Positions 36,061 to 48,659 of a stretch of DNA of 64,000 nucleotides are shown here, in pieces. The translations under genes and the position numbers were made by a program. Numbering within the stretch: position 1 is the stretch's first letter; every line of letters starts with the position of its first letter. A model generated the notes under the pieces. It saw only the letters and a list, made by a program, of their open reading frames with translations. It was not told the origin of the DNA and searched no databases. The DNA is from Leucaena leucocephala (Eukaryota; Streptophyta; Magnoliopsida; Fabales; Fabaceae), in contig CM073534.1 of the NCBI GenBank assembly GCA_037074615.1, forward strand, positions 5,824,861 to 5,888,860. The letters run 5' to 3'.

Positions 36061-37550
36061 CTTAGGCAAATCTAGGTTCTCTTCTAAAGAGAATCTTACC
36101 AAAGAATATTTCAATGTCAAGGCACAATAAGGTATACAATGTCTTGTACTTATACTTGACTAGAAAATAATGACAATACAAGATACATGATTAGAAGCAT
36201 ACATTTGTACCTCCCATCACACAGATATGAACAATAATCATTATGTGCTATAAAGAGTTCTATACAAGTACTTTAACAATAAAACACAACTTTTAGAAGT
36301 CTCATATAAAAACTCATACTTATAGGAAGTATATTTCGATTATACAAGAATAATCAAATTGCAATTTAAAAAGAGCTTCATTAAATAAAGTAAGACATGC
36401 AATCTATTTACAATAAATTAAATTATGTCTTCAAAAGCAATAAAAACATAAGGAAAACATGAACAAAGATACATCAATCGAGATAATAACAAAAAATTTA
36501 AGAACATCTTGCCTTAGTTTTCTAAGTTTGGATGACTTAAGCATAAATTTTGAAGTTATTTCTATAGCGTGAACCCATAAAGGTTTTCTGGTCCGCTAGC
36601 CTCTGCCTCTTACTTGTCTTATGTATTATATCATGACTTTAGTGTAGAATTTTGTGTCTTTCTTATTAGTCATTAACTCACCATAATTATAAAGAACTTT
36701 ACAAATGCCTTTTATATTCATGAGTATGGTTGCTTGATCTTTAACTATCCTCTAGCCAAAGCTGGGGTACAAGGTTGGATTACTTCTTCCCCATTCATAT
36801 GTTACACCCACTCTCAATTGCCACTTGGTAGTTCCTACCAATTTTTTTACCAAAAAAGTTTTTTAAAATTATGGATCTGGGTAGGATCCATTAACTACCC
36901 AGTCTAGTACCTTGACCCAACTTCTATTTTTTAAACAAAATAGATTGGGTTGGGTTCAGTCTAACCCGACAAAAAAATTATTTTTTGTTGTTGGTTTGGG
37001 CCTACAGTAGCCCAAAAAAATTTGTTTGGCTGGGCCTCCTACAGCTCAAATTATTTTCTACACCAGCGTGTACCCATTTTTTAATTAAACCTTCAAAATG
37101 ACATTATTATAGCAACAGGTCAGCTTCAACTTCTGGCAGGGTCACGACGACCTATTTTACAGTTGGGGCGGGTTTGACCTTCTCTCCTCCATAACTTCAC
37201 CATCCAACGTCTTTTTTTGATACTTTTAGAGTCATTTTCCATCATTTTTGTGAGCTCTATGCAATGAGACTATTTTTGAAGCCTAAATCAGAGGCTTTCA
37301 GATGACCCAATTTTACCCAAAAAAAATTTCCTCTATAACCCTACCTCCGATGTCTGTTTTTGATGTTCTTGGAGTGTATTCTCAATAGTACTAATTTTAG
37401 ATGCTAAATTGGTTATTTTCATAAACCAAAAAAACTATAACTACTATACGATGCAATTTTTCACTCTCTTATCTCTAGAATATGAATTGACTATGAAAAA
37501 CTAACAAAGACAAGTTCATGCAATGAAAACAATCATAAAACATAAGAACT
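36061..37550 (-). other. Untranslated leader of copia remnant 1
   Basis: AT-rich sequence without a credible reading frame between copia gag and its PBS. Nothing else was recognised. The GGGTTGGGTTCAGTCTAACC stretch near 36950 and the adjacent GGCCCA-rich part are typical non-coding plant retroelement text, but I cannot name them. Confidence 0.4.
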
Positions 37551-37564
37551 GCCTTAGATACAAC
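37551..37564 (-). other. Decayed tRNA-Met primer binding site
   Basis: GCCTTAGATACAAC on the + strand corresponds to GGCTCTGATACCAC, the complement of the initiator tRNA-Met site, with four changes. It lies directly beside the LTR end TGTAGGATTTT, as required in a minus-strand element. Confidence 0.5.
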
Positions 37565-37924
37565 TGTAGGATTTTGGGTACATGTCATCAGTTCACTTGC
37601 TTTAGGTACCCACACAACCTGGCACTATTATCGAACACGAGTCTCTAGTACATAGTAAAGGAACACCAGAAAAGAGAAGAGAGAGTTTATGTATGCTAAG
37701 ATGAGAGAATGAAAATACAGAACCCACAACCAATATGCCTCTATATTGTTTTCTATGATCCCCAGTCACGCACGCATGAAAAAGATAATGGAGGGAATGG
37801 GTGGTTATCTCATAATTGTTTCTTCCTATTAGTTTGATTTTTTTTAATATTCTCACTGATTACCCAACTCTTTTGGGTATTTTTACTTCGGCCTCATACA
37901 CATACGGGTATGGGCCTAATACAC

Positions 37925-38878
37925 TAAAGGTGGACCTGTCCATTTCTCTATAATGTCGATAGTGTCGGCCATTATGGTATACACTATGCAATCAACCTTT
38001 CTTCCTAGTCACATTTGTGAGGAGATTGATACACAATGTTGTGCGTTCTTGTAGGAAAGTTTAGATCAAAAGAGAAGGCTACATCTAGTCGCTTAGGAGG
38101 TTGTTTGTACGAGGAAAGAAGAGGGTTTCTATGTGTGAGAAATGAAAGGAGACAAAATGTTGTATTTATGATGAAGTTATGGTAGGGTTTAATTAATTAA
38201 ATGCATATACATTATGTATTCAGTTCATGATGGAGAAGTAGAAGTAGGGGGTGCACCTTATACCCAAAGTTGGTGGCAGAAAAGGTGGTTCACAAGTTTT
38301 GTGGGGAATCAAAGAAAAATATGGAAGGAGACTTGTAAGGGTATTGGGTGGATGTTGAGTTCAGGAATTAGTGTCAGTTTCGAGGTGCACTAGTGGCTAC
38401 CTCAATATGGTGAACTCATTGACCATGTCGCCCACTACCTCAACATGGTAAACTCATTGACCATGTCACATGATAGTTAACGAGGTCATGTGAGAGAAAA
38501 AAAGTAGCAAACTATGTACTAGTGCTAGGTTGCTAGGATTGGAAGAAACTCCTTGACTGCTTGCCTGTGTTAGTTCTAGATGTTATCAAACATTTCTCCC
38601 TTATGTCGCTAGGGACCTGGTTGATATCCCAGGATGGAATGACATGAACCATGGAGACTTTACTATGAAGTCTGCTTACTAACTTTTAGAGCCCCACAAA
38701 CTTAGACACAAGACGGGGGTTATGGAGGAAGGTATAGAACTTTGTAAATCTCATTGCTGTAAGACATTTGAGTTGCTAGGTGTAAGAGGTTGTCTTCTTC
38801 CAAACTCCTCTCGAGCATTGCAAGGCTTGCATTTTAATGGAAGTTGCCCAATATGTGGTGAATAGTGGGAGGGCAACT
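37925..38878 (+). pseudogene. L1-type LINE ORF2, middle to C-terminal part, first piece
   Basis: On the + strand, VYTMQSTFLPSHICEEIDTQC at about 37980 is the block following the catalytic region of plant L1 reverse transcriptases. It is followed by HLVA-EVVC-x-KEEGG-like text (38085-38130), a decayed W-G-I-K-E-K-Y-G segment (about 38320), DIPGWNDMNHGDFTMKSAY (about 38620-38680) and, at 38841, SCPICGE of the zf-RVT domain. A copia element is inserted at 38879; the reading continues at 51012. The catalytic part of reverse transcriptase is not in the window. Stops and shifts are frequent. Confidence 0.7.
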
Positions 38879-41800
38879 TGTTAGAAAACAAATATTTCAT
38901 ACATAATCAAGTCAATCTAGATTATAATAGATATATTTATAAAGTCTATATGAGATGTGAAACATCCATACTTTCATATATCTTAGAGACCATTCATTAG
39001 CATTTAGAACCACTTACAAGACTTTAGAAGTCCATTAGATAAATCTAGATTTTTTCTCTTTCTCGAGTTACTGTTCATATGGCATTCTAGATTATATGAT
39101 GAACTTCAAAAAATCATAATTAATTCTAGAAATATCAAAATAAAGTGTTCAAAAATCTACGTGAAGATAACATCTTGAAATTTTAGGGAAAAATAATTTC
39201 TAGACCAAATACTTATCCAATTAATACATTTTATTCGTCAAAGATTACTGTTCATTTGGTCAAAAATTCTGAAAATAGATTCTAGTCCCTTATTTTGGAA
39301 AATTCATTCTCTTTGTACAGACATCGAAATAAGGCATTCTTGGTGTCAAAATATATCTTGGCATATTAAATAAATTTCTGTAAAATTTCATACATTTATC
39401 TCATCATTTACTATTTTTCATTACATCATGATCATCACCACTTGCATGGGTCAAAAAGTAACATTACATACAACAATTCTTCACATAATATTTATACTAT
39501 CCAATCCCTAGCTCCTCTTCATGCTTCTTCAACCCTCTTTCACCATTAACAAACTTGTGGGATTGGGATTATAGGAAGGGGATGAGATTTTTAGGGAAAT
39601 CTCAGTAGCAAACAGTACTAAACAATGCATGCATTAATGTAAATACTTGTGCTTGCTTGTGAAAGTGTTAACAATGTGTAATGTGCATGCTTCTACGTAA
39701 CATATAAAATACAATTGGACAAAGTAATAATAGAAACAGAGCTTCATACATAAGCACATATGCAACACAATTCAACAAAGCCATAGCACAACCAAGCATA
39801 ACATTCAATGCATACAAGTTTAGGATAAGTTTACTACCTCATATACTTGAGTCTCTTTCACTTTATCTTGCTTCTTTCTTCTCACTTCTCTTGGATATGT
39901 GGCTGTCTCTTTTGGAGCATACCAATCAATTCCTAACATCACATAATCATTCATCCATCACAATCTAACTTCCTTGAGCATTAAACTCTTTAACTAACAT
40001 AACTTCCTCTTAAACATTAAGCTCATTTAACTATATTAACTTTTCTTAATCTTAACTAATGGACTTGGCCTTTGAATCAATTGATATCTTGACTTTACCC
40101 CATACAATTTCATCTTTTGAATCTATTTATGAGTTTAGAATCATGAAATTCTAGCTCCTTCATGGCCTGCTGGACAGAACCGAACACATGTACACAATTC
40201 CTTCAAAAATTATCATTTTGATTCTAATGCTTCCCATACTTGTTTCTCCACTTTATCCCACACAATTTTTCATTTTAAAACCATTGGAAACATCAAAATC
40301 ATGAAATTTCAATTGCTGTTCATGTGAGTGAACAGTAATAGAGAAGAATTTCAAAAGCTACAATATTGGAATTTCAATGCTTTCCAGGTTCAAAACCTAT
40401 CCAATCCTATAGAAAATCATCATATAAATTCAATGGAAGCATTAAATCATTGAAATTCCATTTCCTTCCATCATAAACAGTGCAAACTTAACTGGTTCAA
40501 CCATGGCAAAGTCAAGAAGATCAACTTGATTCAACTACCAATCACTTAACTAGCTTGTTTAAGCTTCAATTATATATCTCTAACTTTAATTTCTTCTTTT
40601 CCCTTTCATCTAAGGTTTTTGGACAGCACAACACCTTAGAAAAAACTCAACTTTCCTCCATGAAAACCCTAATTTCAAGCTCCCAAATCAAAGGAAAATA
40701 AGCTAGGATAGATTGCTTACCTTTAATCTCTAGCTTGCTGAACTTTAGTACCTTGAATCTTCTTTATCTTGGCTTGAGTTTTCATTTTGCAACAGTTTCC
40801 CCAAGGTTTCTTGTGCTCATGGTTTGCTTAAGATTTAAGGGGGTATCTATAGAAAAATCTCATGGAAAATCAATGGCCAAGATTACTTTGTGAACTATTT
40901 GATCTAATAGCTCACATTTAATCTTGGATTTAACTTTTTCAAAAAGATAATTATGACATCATCCATGAGATCATCAAGGGACAAATCATAGGGTTAGGTG
41001 GCGAAATTCCAATGTGGGAAAGCTTCTGGAAAAATTCCAGTCCAATCTGGTATCGGCTCAGTCCGATTCCCCAAAAACCAAATTGTTTTATAAATCTAAT
41101 TTTTCTGAGATTTCATAATATGTTTTTTGACCTTAAATCCAGTATCTAAATTTTCCCTACCATTGACATTCTTGGATTAGGCCAAAACTTAATTATAGAT
41201 CCCTTGAAAAATGACTGAAATTCCCTTGGTCCACTATCTTGCATTATATTACTCTTAAGGACATAATTGTTATTTTACACCTCTTTATACTGTATCAGGG
41301 TATATACTGGCTCTAACTAATCATCTTTACATTAGGTTGGACATTTTTGGCCTATCTAGAATGACCAAAATGCCCTCCATCCATCACTTGTACAATCTGG
41401 CCACACAGGGCATTTTCATAATTTCACACTTTTCTGGGGTTACTCTAGACTCGGGCCTGCTTAAATGTCCAACCACCTTATTGGGCCTCTTGGGATGCCA
41501 TTTGGGCCTTAATATTGGTCCATTACCTTTATAGCACAAATCCCAAGGAACCTCTCCCTGACAGCATTTATCGGGTATTTTATTCCACTGTAAATTCCTG
41601 TAAGAATTCTACAGGATTCCTTTTCTGACTTTGTCAATTTTATAAATTATTATATTAAATATAGAAATTTACTGTAAAGTTTCATCTGATTCTGAGGTTT
41701 GACAAATACTGTAATAATTCTTCCTGACTTCAGGAATTCATATCAATTAATCGGGATCTCAAATCGAAATTATGTGTTGTGTTATATTCATTAGAATAAT

Positions 41801-42490
41801 TTTATCTATCTACTGGTAAAATTTGGGATTAAACTACTTCTGGGAAGTTCTTCGCCTTTTTTTGTTCAACTTCCTCATAATTATATTTTTGTCCCTCAAC
41901 TTTTGCTTAATTACATTTAGGTCCCTAAACTTTTGATAATTACCACTTTGGCCTAACTTTTATTTCTACTTTCATTTTTGGCCTTCAACATTTTCTAATT
42001 TTCATTTTAGTCCTTCCGATCATCGTCATAATCCTTTCCAATCCTCTTTCCTCTATCAGTATTATATAGTTAGGAAAAAATTAGGATATGACAAAATGCA
42101 GTGGAAGACTTATAATTATCTCTCACCATTTGCTTAGCTAATTTAAGGAAGAACTGAAACTTAACTCAAAGACCTGTCAATAAGATAACACAGTTAAATG
42201 AAAAGAGAATATGTTCTTCTAGCTGGGGATTAGGTACAATGTTGGCAACTTGTGTACTAGCATCACAAGTAAGGAACTCTCAAAGAGTGAGTAGAGAAAA
42301 CTACATTATCCCTTTATGACTCATAAAAATTATTGTTGTTAATTTCCACTATCATAAAATTAACAATAAACTAAGTCAATTACCTACCTTAGACTGGACC
42401 AAAAATGACTACAGGTCACACTCAGAAATATTTATTAATTATCCTAATTAATATCTATATAAGTTATAATATAATAATAAATATTTAACA
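38879..42490 (-). repeat. 3' LTR of copia 2, interrupted
   Basis: LTR sequence is 38879-38957 plus 42094-42490, about 470 bp after removing the nested solo LTR and its duplication. On the + strand it starts TGTTAGAAAACAAATATTTC and ends AAATATTTAACA, giving TGTTAAA...TAACA on its own strand. The part CAGTGGAAGACTTATAATT aligns with CAATGGAAGACTTGTAATT in the 5' LTR at about 50604. Confidence 0.8.
38958..42093 (-). mobile_element. Solo LTR of the 3-kb family in the copia 3' LTR
   Basis: It opens TGAAACATCCATACTTTC (family complement TGTCACATCC) and ends AAAAATTAGGATATGACA. The flanking 5-mers are AGATG (38953-38957) and AAATG (42094-42098). The uninterrupted copia 5' LTR reads TATATGAGATGCAATGG at the same point, which proves the insertion site. 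Length 3136 bp, no internal region. Confidence 0.9.
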
Positions 42491-42505
42491 TTCTCCTACT
42501 TGGCC
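42491..42505 (-). other. Polypurine tract of copia 2
   Basis: On the - strand GGCCAAGTAGGAGAA directly precedes the LTR start TGTTAAATATT; this purine run primes second-strand synthesis. Recognised from its position against the LTR. Confidence 0.7.
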
Positions 42506-42769
42506 CATATATTCAATGTCAATGTCCTGTCAAGGTAAACTAATATCGTACTATAGGAATAATGGTGATAAGTCCTCTTCTATCAAGTATTACCTTCCAT
42601 ATATCACAGGTAGCATAATCACTTAATGGGTATCACTTTATGTATGAACTCAATATTCATTCGGTCCATGTCTTGATGTTTATCAATTTTATTATCACAA
42701 ATGTATACAATCATAAATTAGAAATAATAAATCGTAAAATTTGGTTTTATTGCTCATACCTGCATTAAT

Positions 42770-44340
42770 CAAATAAAGGATGAAGTCCCATATGAGGTAC
42801 ATGTGTGACGAAGATGTTTAGCTTAAATCCCTTAGTCAAAGGATCAACCAACATATCTAATATACTAATGCGTTCAACAGAAACTTGGTCATCTTGAACT
42901 CTTTCTCAAAAGTATAGAAATTTAAGCTTGACAAACTTGCTTCAACTTTTATTCCTTTTGTTGTTACTTATGGCCATTGCAGCTACGTTATCACAATACA
43001 TTCTAATTGGCTTAGAGATTGAATCCACAATATTGAGCCCAGGAATGAAATTCATTATCTATATCTCTTGTGAACTTGCTTCAAAACATGCAATGTACTC
43101 AACATCACCAATAGAAGGAGTTGTTTGAATTTTCTTTGTGCTTCTCCAGAATATAGCTCCTTCTATCAATAAGAAGATGTAAGCAGTTGTAGACTTATTT
43201 GTATCTACACATCCTCTAAGGTCTGAATCTGAGTATCCAATTATTTTCATATTGTTTGTTCTTCTATATGTGATCATGTAGTGTTTTGTACCTTGTAGGT
43301 ACCTAAACACCTTCTTTATAGCTATCTAATGTTCTTCTACAAGATTACTTTGGTATCTTCACAATATACCAACAGCAAAAATGATGTCAAGTCTTGTACA
43401 AACCTGTGCATATATCGAGCTTCCCACTACTGAGGCATATGGGACCTTTTCCATCTGTTTCTTTTTAAGCTCAATTTAGGACATTGACCTAGACTAAATT
43501 TATCTCTCTTTTAAATAAAAGCTACGTTAGATAAACAATTTAGCATTCTAAATCGTTCAAGAATTTTGCCAATATAAGCTTTTTGAGATAAGTTTACAAG
43601 ATGTTAGGTCCTTTCTCTATGTATCTGTATGCGAATGACATAAGATGCCTCATCCATGTCTTTCATATCAAAACTCTTCAACAAAAACTATTTCACCTTA
43701 TGCAATAGTCCTAGATCTTTGGTAGTAAGTAAAATGTCATCCATATACAAAATCAAGAATATGATCCTACTCCTACTAGCCTTGTGGTATATACAATCAT
43801 CCATGATATTCTTAATAAAACCAAATGATATGATCACTTCATAGAACTTTAAGTACCACTGTCATAAAGCCTATTTTAGACCATATATTAATTTCTTTAG
43901 CTTACTTACCAATTGTTCTTTACCTTCAGCAAGAAACCACTCAGGTTGTTACATATAGACTTCTTCCTCAAGTTCACCATTAAGGAATACAATCTTCACA
44001 TCTATTTAGTGCAACTCTAGATCAAATTAGGAAACCCATACCATGATGATATGGAACGAATCTTTCTTGGATATAGGTGAAAAATTTTCACTGTAATCGA
44101 TTCCCTCCACTTGAGTGAAACTCTTAACAACAAACTTAGCCTTGTATCTATCAATGTTCCTTGTTAGTCCCTTTTAGTTATGTAAAACCATTTATCGCCA
44201 ATGGCCTTAGACCCACTAGGCAACGCTACAAGTTCCCAAATATGGTTGTTTTCCATAGAATTCATTTGATCAATCATTGCATCATCCTACAGTTTAGAGT
44301 TCACACTCTTCATGGCCTAAGTGAATGTTAAAGGATCATT
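42770..44340 (-). pseudogene. Copia 2 reverse transcriptase and RNase H
   Basis: The - strand shows DDAMIDQMNSMENNHIWELV (about 44290-44235) at the reverse transcriptase start, and a YMDD catalytic box preserved at 43736-43747. RNase H follows: RYLQGTKHYMITYRR and DSDLRGCVDTNKSTTAYIF (43310-43170), then EYIACFEASS, and DPLTKG near 42825 close to the end. Stops and frame changes are scattered, so no full enzyme can be made despite the intact YMDD. Confidence 0.8.
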
Positions 44341-44639
44341 CTCAACACTAACTTCATAGTCAACTTCAGTAGAATACACTACATAGTCATCAAGTAATGT
44401 CGGTGTTCTTTCTCTAGTTAACCTCATTAATTTAACATCTTGGGTTGATCTAGGTTGCTGAATAGGGACATCCTCTATAACATTTTATGGTGGTTTCCCT
44501 TATGTGATAGCTTGATTATCTTGTATGTTCCCATCTTATTCAACATTATCAACTTCATCCACATGACCTACATCATGTTCAATGTCAACCCTAACAGTGG
44601 GATGATATTAACTATTGATGTTTCCTCAGGATGGTATTA

Positions 44640-45700
44640 GTGGTTTGCTCTATATGATCATCTAGTGGACATTCACTCTCACTAATCACATTATTCTCAA
44701 GAAATTTGGCATTCTTAGACTCTACAAATCTTTTAGAAGGTGAAGGACAATAAAACTTATAACCTTTTGACCTTTCTACATTGCCTACAAAGTAAGCTCT
44801 AATGGTCTTGGGATCTAGTTGTTCTTCTATGGATTGTACACTCTCACTTTAGAAGGACAGCCCCATACCTTGAAATGATTTAAACTAGGTTTTCAACCTT
44901 TCTAGATTTGAAAGGTGTCTTGGATACTGCCTATGTTGGAATCTTGTTTAATATGTATGTGGCTATCTTGAGTGTTTCCTTTTTATAAGGAAGTTGGAAG
45001 TTTAGAGCTACTCACCATGCTCCAAACCATATGCAGCAAGGTCCTATTTCTTCTTTCGGCTACACCATTCATGTCAGTTGATCCAAGTATGGTATATTAG
45101 GCTACTATACATTGCTCTCGAAGAAAGTCAGCAAATTGACCTGGTACTTGTCCTTCACTTGTGTATTTGCCATAATACTCACCACCTCAGTCTGATTTCA
45201 CAATCTTGATTGGTTTTCCAATCTATTTTTCTACATCTGCTTGATATTCCTTAAAGTCATTTAGTGCCTCACTTTTATTATAAAACATGTAGACGTACAT
45301 GTATTATGAGTAATCATCAATAAAGGTAATAAAGTACTTTTGACCATGCGTAGTCAAATTAGGGCAACAAATATTCATGTGTATAATTTCTAGCAATTCA
45401 AAACTTCTCTTAGCCCCTTTACATGACTTATTGGTATACTTTTTCCTTATGTAGTCCACACAAGAATCAAATTTTGAATGGTCTAAAGATAGAAGAATTA
45501 TGTCTTTATTTAACCTTTTGATTCTATCAACTGAGATATGTCCCAATCTCCTATGCCACAAGCTATAAGAATTTTCATCGATGACACTTCTTTTAGTACC
45601 ATGCAAAGCAGAAAAATATTAAGTTGAATCAGAAACAATTTTAAATAAACCATCAATCATAACTAAATTCACAATTAAAATAGAATCATTTGACAAAGTC
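44640..45700 (-). pseudogene. Copia 2 integrase
   Basis: The best open piece, 45606 to 45304, reads LWHRRLGHISVDRIKRL, then a C-x(n)-C zinc region (CVDYIRKKYTNKSCKG) and ITFIDDYS, the start of the catalytic core. Further left, KSDRGGEYYGKYT and NGVAERRNRTLL-like text (about 45200-45040) give the second aspartate and the glutamate region. KPSLNHFKVWGCPS near 44890 is the copia-specific tail. Frames shift repeatedly. Confidence 0.8.
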
Positions 45701-46706
45701 ATAAGTTTCTTAGAAAGAACTAAATGATAATCAAATTGTATTATTTTTGACAAAGAAATCAAATTCCTCTTGTAAGAGGGAACATAAAAAAAATCTAAAG
45801 GTCTAAAACATGATATTCAAAAAGTTCCAATAGATTTCACAAGATATCCACCCTCACTTCCTGAAAGGATAGTTTCCTCATTGGGATGTGGATGTCTGCT
45901 TTCTAAAAAACCCTGCATGGTAGTCAAAATGTGGATCATTGAACTAGTGTCATCATTAATGCTAGAAAAATTAGATTCAAAAGTAAAACATGATGAAAAC
46001 ATAGCTCTCTTTTCAAGCTATGCTTCCTCTTGAGACATTAATTCCTCGTGTGCCCCTTTTCCTTACAGAAGAAGTATATGGCATTACTTTTGTTGGCAAC
46101 TAAAACAGCACGGATTTTCCACTTTTTCCTTTTATCTTTCTTTCCCTTGTTTCCCCTTCTAGTTCCAGTCATTGAACTTTCTGCTAAATGAACCTCCTTT
46201 TATGCACCTTTCCTACTCATCAACAATCTAGTCTCTTCCTAAACACACATGGACATCAATTCATCTACTGACCATTTCTCTTTATGTGTGTTATATAAGA
46301 TCTTGCAAGCTTCATATTGAGTAGGAAGTGAGTTCAAGGCCAATTGCACTAGGAATTGCTCTGTAGGTTCCATTTCAAAGGATTTCAGTTAAGACTAGAT
46401 TGCTCATCTTCATTATATATTGCCTCACACTACTAATACCTGTAGCCTTATAGTGCATAATTCATACATGATGGCACCACCCATCTACTTGTCTATCAAC
46501 TTGAATTGCTGAATTGCTTATCTAAGGCTTCCAGTTACCCTTTGGTTGTCTCGTACTTAGGGACTACTCCCCTAATACTTCTAATGATCCTTTTTTATAT
46601 AAGCATAAGAGATAAGAGATTGCCCTTCCCTACATATTATACCTTTCCTTTTCATCTCTGTCATCGGAGGCATCATCTGGTCTCGAAGGTTTTTCATACC
46701 TCAAGG
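45701..46706 (-). pseudogene. Copia 2 gag C-terminus and protease
   Basis: FFCKEKGHTRN at about 46090-46050 is a CCHC zinc knuckle with its final cysteine preceded by a stop. Before it (on the - strand) come FEMEPTEQFLVQLALNSLPTQ and KWSVDELMSMCV-like text (46380-46230), typical of copia gag, and DDASDDRDEKERYN at about 46670. Protease motifs are too decayed to point to. The frame is cut at 46706 by a solo LTR and resumes at 47409. Confidence 0.7.
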
Positions 46707-47408
46707 TGTTAGTTTCTATATGTTTTGATGATGTCAAAAGGGAATCAAAGAATTAAGTTGTTTAATGATGTAAAAAGTTTTACTACTGGCAAACCATTAA
46801 ATCCTCACCTACCCATCAACGACCAATATCGCCTTCACTCCAAAGGTTACAAATCTGAGTCTAATGGCTACCAATCGAAGTAAATGCTATTTAAAGATTC
46901 ATAATTCATGAAGAAAAGAACCACAAACAAACTGATCAACTTTTGAATTTATTATGTTCTCTGTTTCTTCATTATGTAACTCGATATTTATTGAGCTTCA
47001 GTGGTTATCATCATACATACTCTTTGAGAGAGAGAAAGTGAAACATATTTTTCATTCATTCTATTACTTAAGAGATTGGTTCTCTTAAGTTAGGAATATT
47101 ACCTTACGGGAAGTAAGGGGAATAATTGAGTGAATCAATTGCAGTATTGAGGTACTAAGAGCCCATTCAAATCTTAAGGTATAGTTGAAAATCTCATGAG
47201 GCATCTGGGGACTGGACGTAGGACAAAAGGATTAGTCTGAACCAAGATAAACTGACTTGTGTTGATTCTTCTATCCCTCAGTGAAATCTTTCTTATCCCC
47301 TCTCTTTTTATTCAATTATATTTTTGTTGTCATTAAGTTTTCAATTTCTGTTAAAATTTTCAAAGCACTCAATTCACCCCATCTTGGGTGTATCTTCCTA
47401 AACTAACA
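46707..47408 (+). mobile_element. Solo copia-type LTR in gag of copia 2
   Basis: It starts TGTTAGTTTCTATATGTTTT and ends CTTCCTAAACTAACA, with TGTTAGTTT/AAACTAACA as inverted ends; 702 bp. The 3' part CAATTCACCCCATCTTGGG is characteristic of many plant copia LTRs just before the end, giving + orientation. Flanking 5-mers CAAGG and TAGGG differ at two positions, both transitions, so the duplication is only suggestive. Gag reading on both sides (LDYAL to the right, YEKPSRPDDAS to the left) supports insertion. Confidence 0.75.
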
Positions 47409-47530
47409 TAGGGCATAGTCCAAGTCCAAGAAATTGAGCTGCAGAAAAACAACATCTCTCCAATCAGCATAGTCAATGCTGCGATCTAAAATTGTTTTCT
47501 TTCTTAAATCAACCATGATCATGGGGGCAG
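47409..47530 (-). pseudogene. gag: Copia 2 gag N-terminal piece
   Basis: The - strand reads AAPMIMVDLRKKTILDRSID, then YADWRDVVFLQLNFLDLDYA, the expected N-terminal gag wording (x-Y-x-x-W-x-x-x-x-x-x-x-L-x-x-x-D-L-D). The rest of gag continues left of the solo LTR at 46706. Confidence 0.65.
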
Positions 47531-48659
47531 CAATTGGATCAAAAAATTGAAAACAGACAAATGCACAAACAAGCTCTCAAGTTAGAATTTGAAGCAATCA
47601 CAATTCACTGTGCCATATATGCATGCTTAGCAAAATGTAGCATGAAAGCAATAATAAATACGTATCAGCAATGTCTATCTATGGGCAAAAGCATTAACCT
47701 AGCATGTATTTATCTCAAATGATAAAACTATAATGCATTTGTACTTTCTAATACATGTGGGTTACTTAAAACATAACAAGGCGATTCTATCCCACCTTAA
47801 TTAAATGTAAAATTATAAGATATCTACATGTGGGTAAAGATAAATCATAGCTATAAATTTAATTACAATTGATATTTCAAATCCATATGTAATTAAATAA
47901 TGCATGCAATAAAATCAAATGAAAAAGGATGATGTGGCTACTCCTCAAGGAATTGTATGCTAATCCCAAATATCATTAATGTGCATTAAAATCCCAATAT
48001 GCACAACTTAATGGAGTATTTAATCAACAAATATTACTAAATAATTTAATTTAAATTCTTCCACTATTTCATGCACCCAAAAAATGTTTAATAAATTACT
48101 TTCAACTCAAAAGGTTTTTACAAAATTAAATAGTTAATTTAATTGTCAAACACTAAATATGCTAAATAGGCAATTAAAAAACATATCAAAATTAAAATTT
48201 GTAAACACCTTTTTCAAATGTTAAAATAATGAAAAAACTAATTTTCCTTTATTTAAACTTTTGCAGTGCATGTAATAGTATTTAAAAGGACATATTAAAA
48301 TTAAAAGTAATTAATTTTATTTTGAACAAATATATTCTGAAAATCAAATTAAATGGCCTAAAATAATTTTCTGGAAATAAAACCAAATGGCCCAGACTAA
48401 AAAAAAGTCCAAGACCAAAATATTTTCTAGAAGCAAAAAAGAAAAACAATTGTTTAGCCCAAATTGCCCAAGGGGCCCAATCTGATTTTTTTTTAAAAAA
48501 ACAATACTTCAGCCTAGAATGTATGTAGCCCAGTAAGCAATACAATATATATATCAAGCCCAAAGAAAGCCGACGGCCCAACATTCTGGATAAAGAAATG
48601 GTGTGTTTCATTATAGGGAAAAACAACGTCGTTCCATTAGACAACGAGGATGCCTTCTT
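47531..48659 (-). other. Copia 2 untranslated leader, first part
   Basis: AT-rich non-coding sequence between gag and the nested LTR fragment. A 127-codon open stretch on the - strand (48282-48665) has no recognisable domain and overlaps the leader and the edge of the nested LTR; I regard it as chance. Confidence 0.5.

Larger units (their letters stand above)
35138..37920 (-). mobile_element. Copia retrotransposon remnant 1 (gag, leader, PBS, 5' LTR)
   Basis: Read on the - strand: a 5' LTR (about 37920 to 37565, its inner end reading TGTAGGATTTTGGG on the + strand), a decayed PBS (37551-37564), about 1.5 kb leader, then gag to 35138, where the element is cut by the neighbouring LTR. Protease, integrase and reverse transcriptase are absent. 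Immediately right of the 5' LTR lies L1 coding sequence, so the element was inserted in an L1 LINE. Its outer LTR end is uncertain by tens of bases. Confidence 0.6.
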
